Assembly (NCBI GenBank): GCA_008694505.1
Contig: VZDJ01007747.1
Location: forward strand, 5,979,390 to 6,043,389
Direction: 5' to 3'
Source: Cyanoderma ruficeps
Lineage: Eukaryota > Chordata > Aves > Passeriformes > Timaliidae
DNA: 64,000 bases
The notes below the pieces were generated by a model, which was not told where the DNA came from, ran no database searches, and saw nothing but the letters and a program-made list of their open reading frames with translations. A program made the translations under genes and the position numbers. How positions within the stretch are numbered: position 1 is the first letter of the stretch; every line of letters starts with the position of its first letter. Below are positions 46,718 through 58,551 of this stretch, one piece after another.

Positions 46718-46885
46718 ATGAATTGAGGGTCGTTTGTATGTTTCCTTAAATCACAGCTTACAAGAAACCCAACCACTTTCCTCCCGGTAGCAGAAGGGCC
46801 AACATTTGCCTCCAAATTTGCCATATCAACTTCATACCCACATACAAAATTTTTGCCTGGAAGTATGCAGCTGTACAAAACACAA
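46718..46885 (-). CDS. Candidate internal coding exon of an unknown gene
   Basis: On the minus strand a near-ideal acceptor (TATTCTTCTGTTTTCCCCAG) ends at 46886 and a consensus donor CAT|GTAAGT follows 46718. The 168 bases (56 codons, symmetric phase 2-2) are open in one frame and give a protein-like sequence: CVLYSCILPGKNFVCGYEVD near the start, then ANLEANVGPSATGRKVVGF, then CDLRKHTNDPQF. Splicing across a 165-bp intron to 46552 keeps the frame open to a stop. I do not recognise the family. Strong splice sites plus frame continuity make it the best minus-strand candidate here, but no upstream exon was found. Confidence 0.38.
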
Positions 46886-48057
46886 CTGGGGAAAACAGAA
46901 GAATAGCATGCAGTGACTCTTGCCAACCCTGAGACTAAAATAATCCATGTCTCAATAGCAAACACATGATATGTTCTAGTGAAAGGTATTTGTGCAATAC
47001 ATCACATACATTTATACTTTAATGAGGAGACTGTTATGACTAATACATAATGTGTATGGTGTTTTAAGGCCAACAGATATGTACTGAGCAAAAAAGGTAG
47101 ATTTATAGTTTAATAGTCCCTTTTGAGGACATATAACAAGATAAATTTGAAAAATGTAAACTATACCCTCTCCAGATCAGTAATGTAAGAAACCAAATGT
47201 TTCAGTTCAGAGGAAATTTTTGTTATTTATGTAAAATCCCTAACCTTAACTGTTACTGTGAAAAAAGTATCAGTGCAGAAATCTTTAGTATGTTAGTAGT
47301 ATTTCATAAATCACCAGGTAAATAAATATTTCAGCTTCTGGAAAGTTCAAGTGTTGCCACTAAGAGAAAAACCTATTGCATAACAAGTTACTGTGCTGTA
47401 ATTAAAACTAAAAAAATACCCATTTTTCAAGATCAGTATACAAAGTGAATATATGACTTCAGAGCTGTGGTATGAGAAATGAGGAGTTGTTAAGGTCTTT
47501 AAACCTAAACTTTGATAAGGAATTGGAATTCTTAAGCAATTTTTAAAGTTGAATTGCAGTTTTTGACATTTTGCGTCCAAACATTTTAGCAATTTTCTTT
47601 TCCACTGGTATTACTGTTATTTTATTATAAGCCAGAATCCCATGTAAAGATGGAGCTTTACTGTGCTAGAATATTTGTCGTGTTAAAGTAAGAGTAAAGT
47701 GCAGCTGTCAATTTACAGCCTTTAGGTTCTGCTTGGTAAAAGCTGTTAAAAAGTAATCTGCAACTTTGTGATTGCTCAAGTCCAAAGCGTGTGTATTTGT
47801 GAGACTAAGAAGTTAATATGTGTGGTTAATATGTAATAGTAGTTCAGGGAGTTAAAGGGGAATAGGTATTATTGCTACCAAAATAGTTTTTGAGGACACT
47901 CAAAATAAAGCATATAGGAAAGAAAAAACCCTGTCTTTTAAAATTTTGTTTTCTGTGCCATATCTTTAGTTTACTTGCACAATTATGAAACTGTTGCCAT
48001 CACAGTTATTAAGGATTAATAGAAACAGAGACTGGTCAAGAAATCACAGTGTTTAAC
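46886..48057. other. AT-rich noncoding DNA
   Basis: Nothing is recognised. It would be intron of the candidate minus-strand gene, if that is real. Confidence 0.45.
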
Positions 48058-48225
48058 AGTCACAGAATTGGTCAGATTGGAAGAAAACACAGTGGGGTGA
48101 TCTGGTCCAAGCTCTCTTCTCAGTCAGGGTCTTCTTAGAGCACATGGCACGATATTGTGTCCACAGGGTTCTTGAAAATCGCCAGTGAAAGAGATTCAGT
48201 GTTTTGTGAGCTGGGTCTTCCTTTC
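48058..48225 (-). mobile_element. CR1 LINE 3' fragment, minus orientation
   Basis: The plus strand reads CACAGAATTGGTCAGATTGG, GTGGGGTGATCTGGTCCAAG, CAGTCAGGGTCTTCTTAGAG, GATATTGTGTCCACAGGGTT and GAAAATCGCCAGTGAAAGAG. This is the reverse complement of a CR1 3' end, in which the terminal sequence lies at the low-coordinate side. It is moderately diverged and short, with no coding capacity. Confidence 0.85.
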
Positions 48226-48429
48226 TATGTGGTGGTATTTTTTGTTATTTTTGAACCAAACTGAAAAACTGGCAACATAACAGACATTGTATTCCAGATA
48301 TTTCAGGGGGTGTGTCACCTTCCGATCCTTCCCTTGATTTCTAGGCCAAATAAAGACTGATTTTGCTTCTGAAGTCAAGGGAAGTTTACAATGCAATGGA
48401 GAACTTGAATTACATCTTTAATCAAACCA

Positions 48430-48760
48430 ACAGGCATAGGTAATGGAAGCATCAGCAGAAATTTTGGTGTGGGCTGGAAAGGAGAATGTTTTTTCCCCCA
48501 CGCTTCTCTTGGCCATCCCACAGTGAAGCTGGAGCAGGTTGGCCTATACCTGGTGACATGACACCCTCTGCCCACGGTGCAGTCGTACCTCGAGAGCGGG
48601 GTGGCAGCAGCAGTTCTAAATCTGGTGATGGACAAACAGCCCACAGTGTCTACTCTGCCATCTGGGAATCGCGGCTGTCTCTAAGTGCCATCCTACTAAA
48701 CCGAGTCATGTTGTTGCAAACCCTGAGCCTAGTAACAGGAAAAAGTGCTATGAATTTTTA
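48430..48760. other. GC-rich block with open frames on both strands, unresolved
   Basis: This about 300-bp block has several CpGs (CTCGAGAGCGG, ATCGCGG) in AT-rich surroundings. A plus-strand frame (48486-48761, 91 codons, Ser/Gly-rich middle) and two minus-strand frames run through it, so none can be preferred. No good acceptor-donor pair bounds any of them. It may be an exon, a small CpG-bearing regulatory element or a decayed retroposed sequence. Confidence 0.3.
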
Positions 48761-51700
48761 AAATATAATTTACACTTACACACAATTTTATATGCTTTTC
48801 TTTGTGCCAAGTTTATTCAATTCTACACGACAGTGAAATTCTTCCTAAACATGTTTGAAATTGCATGTTTATGAGAACATATCTCAAAGTTTTCTGTTTA
48901 ATTAAAGCCTAAGGAGTCTTTGTTCAGTCTGCATTTATTTTTCAATTGTGTGGGTGTATATGTATTTTCCTTAAATTGTATTTGTGCAATCTCATTTCTT
49001 CAGTGAAAGATTTTGAAGCAATAAAATGTTGCAAGTGTTACCATAGCAATAAAGACCTTAGAGTATCAAAAATAGTATCTTGTTAAATCCCATGTAGGGT
49101 TGGTACCCCTGCAGTTCCAGAATCATGTCTTTTTCCAGCATGTCTTTTTCTCAGTGAATTTCCTGGTTTCTTCTTTCAAATATGGAATGAGTGTGACATC
49201 ATATGGTAATCACATATGAAATGGACACGTCCATTAGCAAAAGTACTTCACATGGGAGTGAAATCTGACTGGTTATGAGAATAAAATAAAGCATCATTCC
49301 AAGTCCCAGGAAAGATACAGGATGTGGCAATTTTCTAAATTATGCTAAAGGAATCTAAGAATAAATATGTTAAGGCCAGATTAGTTGTGTAGCTGTTAAA
49401 TGAGTAGAAGACAAAGGAGCATGTTAGCAAAATCTTATGATCCCTGCATGCCAGTTATAAGTGTAGGAACTTATTATGATATTAATTAAAATCTTACAAC
49501 AATGAATCTGCTCAGGTAGGAAGCTTTGGACAAAAACATTTGAACATTCGGCCATTGGTATTAAATGAGAAGGGGTTTGTAACGCTGCAGAGATACTATG
49601 CATGTATATATTTGATTCATTAATGTTAATAGTGACAGGATATTTCAGTTTGCCAAAAGTCTGTCTTGCAAAATTACATACCTTTTTTTGATAAATCAAC
49701 CCCTTGTTTAAAAACTTTTTTTCAAGTGTTGGACTCAACATTTGAAAATTGTGAACTAAATTTGGTATCAAAAGATAATTAAAGGACTCCTAGTGCTCCA
49801 AGTCATCCTGCATGTACTCAAATTTGATATGTATGGTGTAGAAATTACTCTACATGAGATGAAAGTTATGCCGAAGTAAAAAGCATGTCATATTCACAGT
49901 AGGAAAAATTTTGATTTACATTCTGATTTCTTTTTTTTTTTATTTTAAATATTATATATTGGAAATTTTTGAGTTTCCTCAGTGTATTTTTAACTAGTGC
50001 ATAAATCTCCAAGTAGTGAGGTTTCTGAAACTTTCCACTGCTTTTCTTCCCTTGCAAGCCACATTACCTTTTCTACAACAAAATGTAAATGCTTTTATGT
50101 TTAACATCAGGTTAAAGGAAAAATCAACTTCCTTAGATCTCTTCTTTCCCCATGCCTTTCTGTCTTCAAGTGGTTTTTGAAAGTCAACCTCCTTTCAAGT
50201 TTCCTCAGGTGCTTCGTAACACAACTGTGAAAGCAATGTTGTGGTTTCATTCATAATGCATATCTCAGATACTTTACTCTTTTCCTGTCGACAAAATTAG
50301 GGATAAAAGATGTTGGATTCTGTGACAAGACTTGGCATGACTTACAGACCCGTTTCATTTAAATCTGCAGGTGTTTTCTTTGGAAGGCACTTAGGCATCT
50401 CTATTCTTTTGAAGTTGCCCATACATTAATATCCCCATCTGTCTCCTTACTCTTTGGGTTTTTTTTAATGTGTTTCATAACGTAAAGATCAATATTGAAA
50501 AGGTAGTGTCTTCTCAAATCCCTGTGGATTTGTGATGATTTATCAAATATAAATGATTTACCTAATAGAGTCTGAGAGCTATACTAAACACTTTTTTTTT
50601 TGTATGCAGTTACACTGCTATTTAGTACTTCCTTGTGGGATAGATGTTTATAGAGTTTATTAGAATTATTTACTATATTAACTTTTGTTAAGTGACCCTA
50701 ATATTGGTATATCTTTTCCTGAAAGAACATAACTGAATTCCCTCTGCCAGAGTTCGTTCCACTGTGGCAATTGGCAATGCTTTAAATGTCTGCTGAAGTC
50801 CCATTGCTTAGTCAGTGGTGAGTCTGAAAGCCTTGAAATAGCAATATTGACTTCTGCAACAATACTTCAGTAGGAATTACACATCTACAGTTGTATATTG
50901 ACATGCTGCATCTCATGGCAGTATTATCTCAGGAATCAGAGTTTATATCCAGGAAAGATATCATAATGTATTAAATATCATGTGGTGCCTACAAAAGAAA
51001 TAAATTCTCATATATCTGGGTTATATTCATAAGTTCTTCTGTTTGTAAGCAATAATGCATGATTTGCAAGTATTTTCTAGCTTTTCATTCAGCACAGGGG
51101 CACCATCATCATGATAAACTTATGGACATCCTTAGGAGTGCTACTAAAGTAATCTATTGTCTATGTAATTATACAAATAACATTTTTTCCAATTGAAACA
51201 AATTTTATATGAATCAGGAAAATATCTATAAATATCAGAGCTAATAATTTGTCATTAGTTGCAATCAAATTACCAATGCATCAGAGCACTGTTAGAAATT
51301 AAAAACATTTCAATCAATACTTTATGACAAAATCAGTTTTTATGTTGCTGATGTGCTGTACACTTTTCTTTCTGTATATGATGTCATGTATCATGTGGCA
51401 ATATTTTCATTTTTATTGTTGAAATAAGAGGAATAAAAAATACCAATGGCATAGAACACAACAATTTTGGGCAATACCTTTGTACTTTAATAAGGATTTA
51501 CATTTTTACTAATAAATCAATAGTAATTTTTGTGGTAAGTACTGATTAAATAGGAATAGGGCTGACATCATGCGTATTTATATATTTACACATGGATTTT
51601 TTGTTTGTTTGTTTAGAAGTAGGAAAAATGCTTTAGAATTTGGATATGTCAGCATTGTTTTTCTGTGTCACTCATTTGACCTTCCCTGTGCCTTCTTTGG

Positions 51701-51799
51701 TAGCTGAATATTAGCTTCAAAAGATATGTATTAGTGTATGTTTCAAGTGATCTGGTGTTTCTTTTGAATCCCATATTGATTAAGCCTACTTAATTATTT
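48761..51799. other. AT-rich noncoding DNA
   Basis: No gene or transposon is recognised. An X-box-like site lies at 49037. The 115-codon minus-strand frame (49771-49424) is AT-rich, without splice sites or family resemblance. Confidence 0.5.
49037..49050. promoter_or_regulatory. X-box-like motif GTTACCATAGCAAT
   Basis: GTTACCATAGCAAT matches the RFX consensus GTNRCC-NN-RGYAAC at all but the last base. A candidate weak site only. Confidence 0.3.
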
Positions 51800-52165
51800 G
51801 GAATGTGAAGTGTCTTGCTGACAGGTTATGAGAATTCCAGCTGAAAGGGAAACCTAATGACATTGCATAGGCTGATTGCTCTAAATTACGTGGTGTGTGC
51901 ACGGTTTGTTTACAAGCTCTCAGAAGGAAGACACTATGGTTTTCCCACTGCAGGCTGATATCAAAAGAACTCTGTGATGCTCCTATTGTGCTGCGGGATA
52001 TGATTTGGTTATGTCATTGGATCATTTGGTGTGTTTGATGACAGTGAAAGTGAAATACCAGGAACATGCAAATAATGTACTTACAGTGTTTTGTAATTCT
52101 TCCTTAATTAGCTGCAGGGCAAAACCACTCTGCTTTTGAAAAAGGCCCCGGAGAATTTTAATTTT
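51800..52165. promoter_or_regulatory. Candidate conserved enhancer-like segment
   Basis: This segment stands out by balanced composition and motif density in AT-rich surroundings. It has a perfect octamer ATGCAAAT (52066-52073), an ISRE-like GAAAGTGAAAT just upstream, TGATTGCTCTAAATTA-type homeodomain sequence near 51870, and CACGG/TGTTTAC (forkhead-like) near 51900. It has no open frame. Such features are common in vertebrate developmental enhancers, but conservation cannot be judged from one genome, so this is inference. Confidence 0.25.
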
Positions 52166-55100
52166 GCTAAAATGATATCCAAAAAATGGTTATGAGATGG
52201 CACTGAAAATGGGGAGTATGCCTTGTTCCCTTTACATGTGTTAATTTTTAAAAAAAATCTTTATTCATTTGTTGCTTCTAAATAAAACTTCAAGATAGGC
52301 CCTAGTGTTAGATTCTTTAATATCCAGTATATTGCACTCCAAAGATCCCAATGCAGTCAAAAAGGGACTGTTTTAGAAATATTCTCTCTTTTAGAAAGCT
52401 ATGCCTTCATTAGGTTGTTCTCTCAAATTCTCTAATAACTTTCCCCAGAAACAATAGATTTTTCCATTAGGAGCACTTGGGTTTTGTTGTTTTTATTTTC
52501 CCACAAGTTAATAGTAAGTTCAGAATTACAAGGACACTAAAAACTGAAAATCTGCAGTTTTTCAGGGATGCTTCATTATCATTTTTTCATTCATTGCACT
52601 TAATCTCAAGAAAAATGAGAATTTTTAATAACTCTTCCAGATAGATATTCAATTTACTATTACATGCATATACTTGTATTGAAAGAAGAGCTAAAGGTTT
52701 GCTTCTACAAAGGCTTTTTGTTCATGGTAAATGATGCACTAGGAAAGTAGGTTAAAAATATGTTGCTAGGAAACAGAAGAGGATCCTAGCAACTGCTTCT
52801 GAAAATGAAGATTGTATGCCTCTGTAAGGATGGAGCTTCAACCCACAGCAATCCAGCTAGCTAATATTGTTTTCTTAAAGATGATTAATTCTGTAGCCTT
52901 GATCTTTGATATTTTATTAGTAAAATAGTATTTCTTATTTAGAATAGTGTTCTTAGAGAAGGAAAATGATTTTTCATCCATTATAGTATCTTACAATGTA
53001 CTGACAACAAACACAGTATTTAGCTAGGCCAGAACTGTAAGCTTTTGAGATCCATATTCCTCATTTTTGTGCAGGACTCACCAGTTAGCAAGATGCTTAT
53101 TAACCTATGGCTTTATGCAATCAATACTCTAACAGAGTATTTATTTTATTGAATTTTTGCTGTTATGTTCAGGGATTAAACATCTCAGGGAGGAAGTATT
53201 CAGTTTTGATCCCAAATTATTTTTAGGAAAAGAAATAATAAGGGATTTTTGAAATATATGTAGCTTTCTCTTCTTTCAGCACCAGTGTCATTTCCTTCCT
53301 GGACTTTCATTTTCCATCTTGTTTCCCCTCTTGCTGTTGTTTTCACAATAGTTCACGTGAAAGCATTTGTACCTTTGCTTTTCTATTAAACCTTTTCTCC
53401 CTTCCTCTTGCATTTCTTACACAAACTTCCTTCTATTTTTCCACACCTTGCCTTCTCTCTCTTACTCCCCCCTCTTCCCTGATCCACACAGTAATCTTCA
53501 TTTTCCCAAGTGAACCTTTGCCTTGGAAAATAGGGCATTAGTTACAGGACACTGTGATGCTATGATTCATTCTAGTGTTGCTAACTCCTTCAAGGCAGAG
53601 AGGCTTTTGTTGGTGAAAGCAGCAGAACAGTAGAGAAAAGGCCTTTTTATCTTCAGTGTGTAGGCTAATACTGTGCAAGCTCAGGAACACTTATCTACAT
53701 CCACGTGGCTTTTCTATCTGCATATGTATAGATACTTAAATATAGTCACAGACAGCATATATGCATGTGTGTGTAAGGCTGTCCTGATCTTTGCCTCAAT
53801 GTCAAGATAAATTCTGATATAGGAGTACCATAAAATAGGTCAACATGCAGAGCTGGTGTAGGTTCCAGCATGTGTTATTCTTCTGTATTATACACTTGAG
53901 TCAGTCTTGGAGCAATAGAAAGAGTTAAGTGTGTAACAAACCCAGGCAGTTATTGTGATATGACATGCTGTACCCTGCAGGTGAAGGCCTGTTAAGGAGT
54001 AGGAAATCAGAAGGAGATTTAAATATCAAAAAGGATAGAAATAAGGGATGACAGGTGAAGAAAAGACAATCAGATGCGAATTTACTTTCTGCAGCTATCT
54101 TAAGTAAACTGCCTGTGCATATAGGCAAATATTGCTAAGGAGTAGCTTTGGAGAGATCGTGGTTTATGAAGTGGGAGATGGTAGAAATCACTGGAAGACA
54201 GCAATTTCTGAAGTAGGAATCATGTCCATGGCTACTATAGCATCCTGAGTATCTCCCTTTTAGAAAAATGTTTCTCTTCTATGCTAATTTCATGGGTCAT
54301 TGGAGAAAGAGATCCATTTTATAGCTGCATTTGTGGTTTTGTTTTTAAGGCTTTCTTCAACACTCCTTTCTACTGTGGCAGAACAAAAGCTATGGTATGT
54401 GCACTGCAAACATGAGAAATGTACCTGCCTTCGGTGTCTGTATAGTAGCTGGTAAGATAATAATGAGCATTGTTCGTTTAAGAGAACACACCTATTTTGA
54501 AGTGACTAAGAATGTAGTCCTTGTGAACACAGTAGAAACCTCAATAAGTTAAGAAATACTAAAAAATAATTGGCCCTTTTTCAGGGTTCTTGATTAATAA
54601 GTAATTGAATCTCTTAACCTGCTGAATATGGAGTTGAAGTTTGATGAAATTAGATCTCTGTGGTGTGAGCTGATCTCCCATTTAAGTCAAATAAAATCCT
54701 CATTGCAGAAATTAGTTTGATGATCGTACTCAGGTCCTGAAAATATTTCGCTTTGCTTTACTAAACCATTTAATTGTTTATCGAAAGTTGGTGAAAGTTT
54801 TGATTTACAATATATTAGGTCAGGATGAAACAGCTCTGTTAAAAATGGTGCTAGCATAGAGTAAACTCCAAGTATATTCCTGGTTTTTTTTGCTTCATTA
54901 AAAACCAAGACTGATCACATTAGATTTCTCCTTGTGTATGTAGTCATGTATTTGAGAGCATGGGGGATGCAGTGGGGGAGGTGGATAAATCAAGATTTAG
55001 AGATGATTTCTCTATTTCCCACCATGTGTAGTTCCACATCTTGTTATTTCCTGCAGTGTTGTCATTTGGCTTATTTCTATTTGAAAGAAATACCTTGCAT

Positions 55101-58100
55101 TTCATATATTCAAAGGTATATTTTTTGAGGACCTTGACAGACAATTGGCTGTCATGAATAATTTGTCTGTGAATGTCAGTCACCTAAGTCTTAACACGAC
55201 TGAACACACAACGTGTTCAATGAAACTTTAACAGACCCAAAAATTTGGTTGACATGAGCAAATGTTTATGATTAAATTAAGGATTGTTTCCAGTCCAAAA
55301 CCCAGCAAAAACAATCTTTAATGGCTCCAGCACGCTAAGAAGGATTAAAGAAAATGTGTGCTAAAGCTGACAGTGATCACTGATCAAAACTTCAGTCTTT
55401 TTAGCCCTAAGGTAACTGGGTCAGATTTCATCATTGTAAGCCTTAAGGTATAAAATAGAAATTGAACTTGCATGGTGATGTAAGCTGGCTATGAAATTAG
55501 GATACCTTGGCTAACAAAATATGAAAAGTTGGCATACTCAATGGAAATGATGTTCAACGCAGTTCACAGTAAGAATGAGGAAAACAGCTTGTCCTGCTTT
55601 GGAAGAATAAACAGCAGTTCTTTTCTTGCAGTACTCATATTTCACATATTAATAAGAAAAAAAGCAAAATTAATATCAAAGTAGGCATAAAAATAATGAT
55701 CCTTTGAAGTTTCTAAATGTTTAGAAATTGTCTATTGTGAAACTTGTGTGTAAAATATAAAAGGTATTTTTTTGTAAAGAAATAAGTGTTTAGGAAAAGG
55801 TTCAAGTAGCTACATACAATAGTATATTTTCTTCCAGAAAAAAAAATCTGATAAGAAAACTAGCACTTGAAAACAATTTGAACAAATAATGAATAAAGAC
55901 ATTTTCCTTTTGATACATGTTTTTATGGCTGCATTTGTTACTGTACCAGAGAAATTTCTTCTGGGGAGACAGGAGGACTATTTATTCTATCTCAAAAACA
56001 TAACAATTAATTCTTTACATTAAATCATAGGTTTTTAACTCAGCAAGAGGACCAGAATTTGAAATGTACAACAGAAGGAAGCATTACCTGGTGAGAATAT
56101 CTGAGCTGTGAGCACACCATGTTAGTTCTAATTTTACTTTTCTTTTCAAAATAGAAGTAGTGTATTGTGTCTGTAGGACTCCTCCTGAGATATGGGCAGG
56201 GATCTCTAAAAGAGCACTGGTTAAAAAAGAAGTCCAATATCTTACCACATTTCCCATGCTCTGGGTGTCAGCCCAGTGCTTATTGGGAGCATCAGCATAA
56301 TCACCTGTCTCAGTTCAACAAAAAACCCATCTCAACTCGTTGTGCTACTGCACTTACTGAGGACCACAGGGATCCCAACAGCCAGCACTTAATCCTGCAA
56401 ACAGCCAGGTAAAACTCTGAGCCATGCACGTGGAAGGAATAAGGCCCTCTTCAGCAATTTATGTGAAAGTGATATTTTTCTTTTTGAAGTGCTCTACTAT
56501 GTCCCTCTAAAGACAGAAAGTAGAAAGGGTGCATGATGCACTGTTGAGTAGGTGGACTGTGACCACCTTGCGTTTCTCCTGAAAAGTTTCAACATGATGT
56601 GAATTTCTGCCAACTTTTTTCCCCCTCTTTATTTTTACCTCTTGATCTTTTGAGTAAACACCCAAGTTAAGGCGATACAGTTTGTTATATGTCTCTAACG
56701 AGGAGAAAAAGGATGACAAAAGATGCTAATTTAGAAAGACACAAGTGAAAAGTGATGATGAGAAACTGCCACTAACCCGATATGAACTAAAACATGCCTT
56801 CAAAGCAGTGACTGGCCAGTGAATCGCACTCCCATCTAAGACTTTTTGAAAACAGACTGGATACCTGAGGATGCAGCAGGACAGGGAGTGGAATATGCTG
56901 CAGTACTGTTACTGCAGGAGCTGGAGCCTGTTTTTTGACTGCTGTTGAGCACATGCACGTGCCTTACACTACCCTGACAGAAATACTTCCCTTTCCTATA
57001 TACCCTGTGCTCCTCCCCTGCTCCAAAGATGCCAGTTGCAGCAGGCATGTGTATTTAGCAGCTAAAGCATGAATAAATCAAGCCGTGCCTTGTGGCTGGG
57101 CACATTTATTTAGCTGTTAGAGGCTGCATGTGGGAAGAAAGCATCAAACTGGAAATATCAGGAAGGACTGTGATGTTAAGGCTTATGAGCACGTAAAAGC
57201 TGAGCTGGCAGGGGTTTAGAGGGCAGTCCTCCTTGGAAAGAGAAGGCAGAAGGCTAGATTCACCTGAAAGACCTGACCAAGAATTAATTTAATGCCATGG
57301 ACTTTTGATTCTGAACCTTAATGATCTGTGTATACTTCCTATTAAAATGTAATTATTTTTGGCTAAACTTATTGTCTGCCACCTATTTTGGAAGTCAATC
57401 TTCTAATAACTTCCCATTTCTTGAAATAAACTTAGGATATTACCAGTGATGGAAATTTAGTTATTTCCAGGGACTTCTGCCTAGAAAAAAATATCAGCAT
57501 AGAACTGGAAGAACAGATCTCTCAGGCACATTTTCTCTCTTTCGCACACACAACATATCTTTATATTGCAGTATGTATTTAAATGCAAATGCATCCAGAC
57601 CCATATAAGAAATTTAGGAGGTGATTCAGGAAATCAGCAAAATGATAAACAAGCATAGCTTTCTTGAACAGTACTTGCACACAATATGGTAATGTGTGCA
57701 TGAGAGATGTAATTAGGAAAAAAGAACAGAGCATGAGCACCGTATTTATGGTGATACAAACAGAAATAAAATATGCAAGAACATTAAGATTCAACTGAAA
57801 TGTGTAAAAGCACTGGGAAGTGGAGGCGTGCTCAAGCAGTGGGCAGACTTCTGCTGGAAGGAGCACTTTCACTGAAGTCCAGAATACACTGGGAAAAAAA
57901 TACCATTATGAGTAATCATACTTTGACAGAAGATAGACAGAAGTAACACTGTTTCTATTTCTTTTGAGAAACAACTGGTCAAAATGAAAGACCGTTTTCC
58001 TAAAAAAATTCAATACAGAGTCAAAAATGTGGGAAGGTGTTACTCATCAGCATTTCCATAGATTTATTGATAGAGTGTCCTGTTCTGCTTTGATATATAT

Positions 58101-58529
58101 GTTTGATTAAAATGATTGGTTAAGTGCAATGATGATTATCTGATGCTAATTTTAAATGGTTAAGGTGAAGCTCACCAGTGGAAATTGTTGGTCAATCTGC
58201 AGTAACCTAGTGTAATATTTGTTATTCCATTTTTGTACATTCATGCAAGCTTTGTTGAAATCACTCCTTGTATTAATGAGGAGGCAAAATTGCAGTAATA
58301 GTTTTCATTTGCATAGGCTGCCTGCTGACAGCTCCTCCAGGAACGCTGAGAAGCTCCAAGAAGGGTTTCAGCCTGACTTGAGGGGTGGGAGGTTGTCTTC
58401 TTCTGCCAGTGAGTAAAGGAAAAGGCCAGATAAAAAACTGGTGCTGAATGTCAGCCTGGGGTTTTAGCATGGATATCAGCTAGGTTTATTTATTTATTGT
58501 GAGGGGCTCTTGATGTGTTGTATCTGGCC
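52166..58529. other. Long AT-rich noncoding stretch
   Basis: I see no recognised gene or transposon. It contains the inverted X-box-like pair at 52762-52793 and a T/C-rich patch at about 53270-53480. A TGAACAC/GTGTTCA inverted pair is at 55201-55219. Short frames with partial splice-like borders at 56250-56410 and 58317-58408 were judged too weak to annotate. Confidence 0.5.
52762..52793. repeat. 10-bp inverted repeat of GTTGCTAGGA, 12-bp spacer
   Basis: GTTGCTAGGA (52762-52771) and TCCTAGCAAC (52784-52793) are perfect reverse complements around AACAGAAGAGGA. Each arm begins or ends with the RFX-type half-site GTTGC/GCAAC, and the left arm with the following AAC resembles an X-box (GTTGCTAGGAAAC). 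It could be a double half-site or simply a small hairpin. Confidence 0.6.
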
Positions 58530-58551
58530 TTTTTTTTTTTTTTTTTTGCCN
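58530..58551. repeat. Poly-T run (18 T) next to an undetermined base
   Basis: Eighteen T (58530-58547) are followed by GCC and an N at 58551. The length and the N reflect sequencing difficulty at the homopolymer. Confidence 0.85.

Noticed and set aside
55201..55219. TGAACAC...GTGTTCA inverted repeat resembling a steroid-receptor element
   Set aside because: The GAACA and TGTTC half-sites are seven bases apart; receptor dimers need three. Short inverted repeats of this size are expected by chance.
56250..56411. Open plus-strand segment bounded by GGTGTCAG and CAG|GTAAAA
   Set aside because: Weak acceptor and no family resemblance. The frame is only modestly longer than chance.
58317..58408. 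Exon-like segment with acceptor TTCATTTGCATAG and donor CCA|GTGAGT, peptide beginning LPADSSSRNAEKLQ
   Set aside because: The acceptor lacks a good pyrimidine tract. Entry and exit phases differ and do not fit the other plus-strand candidates, and no family is recognised. Chance is the simpler reading.
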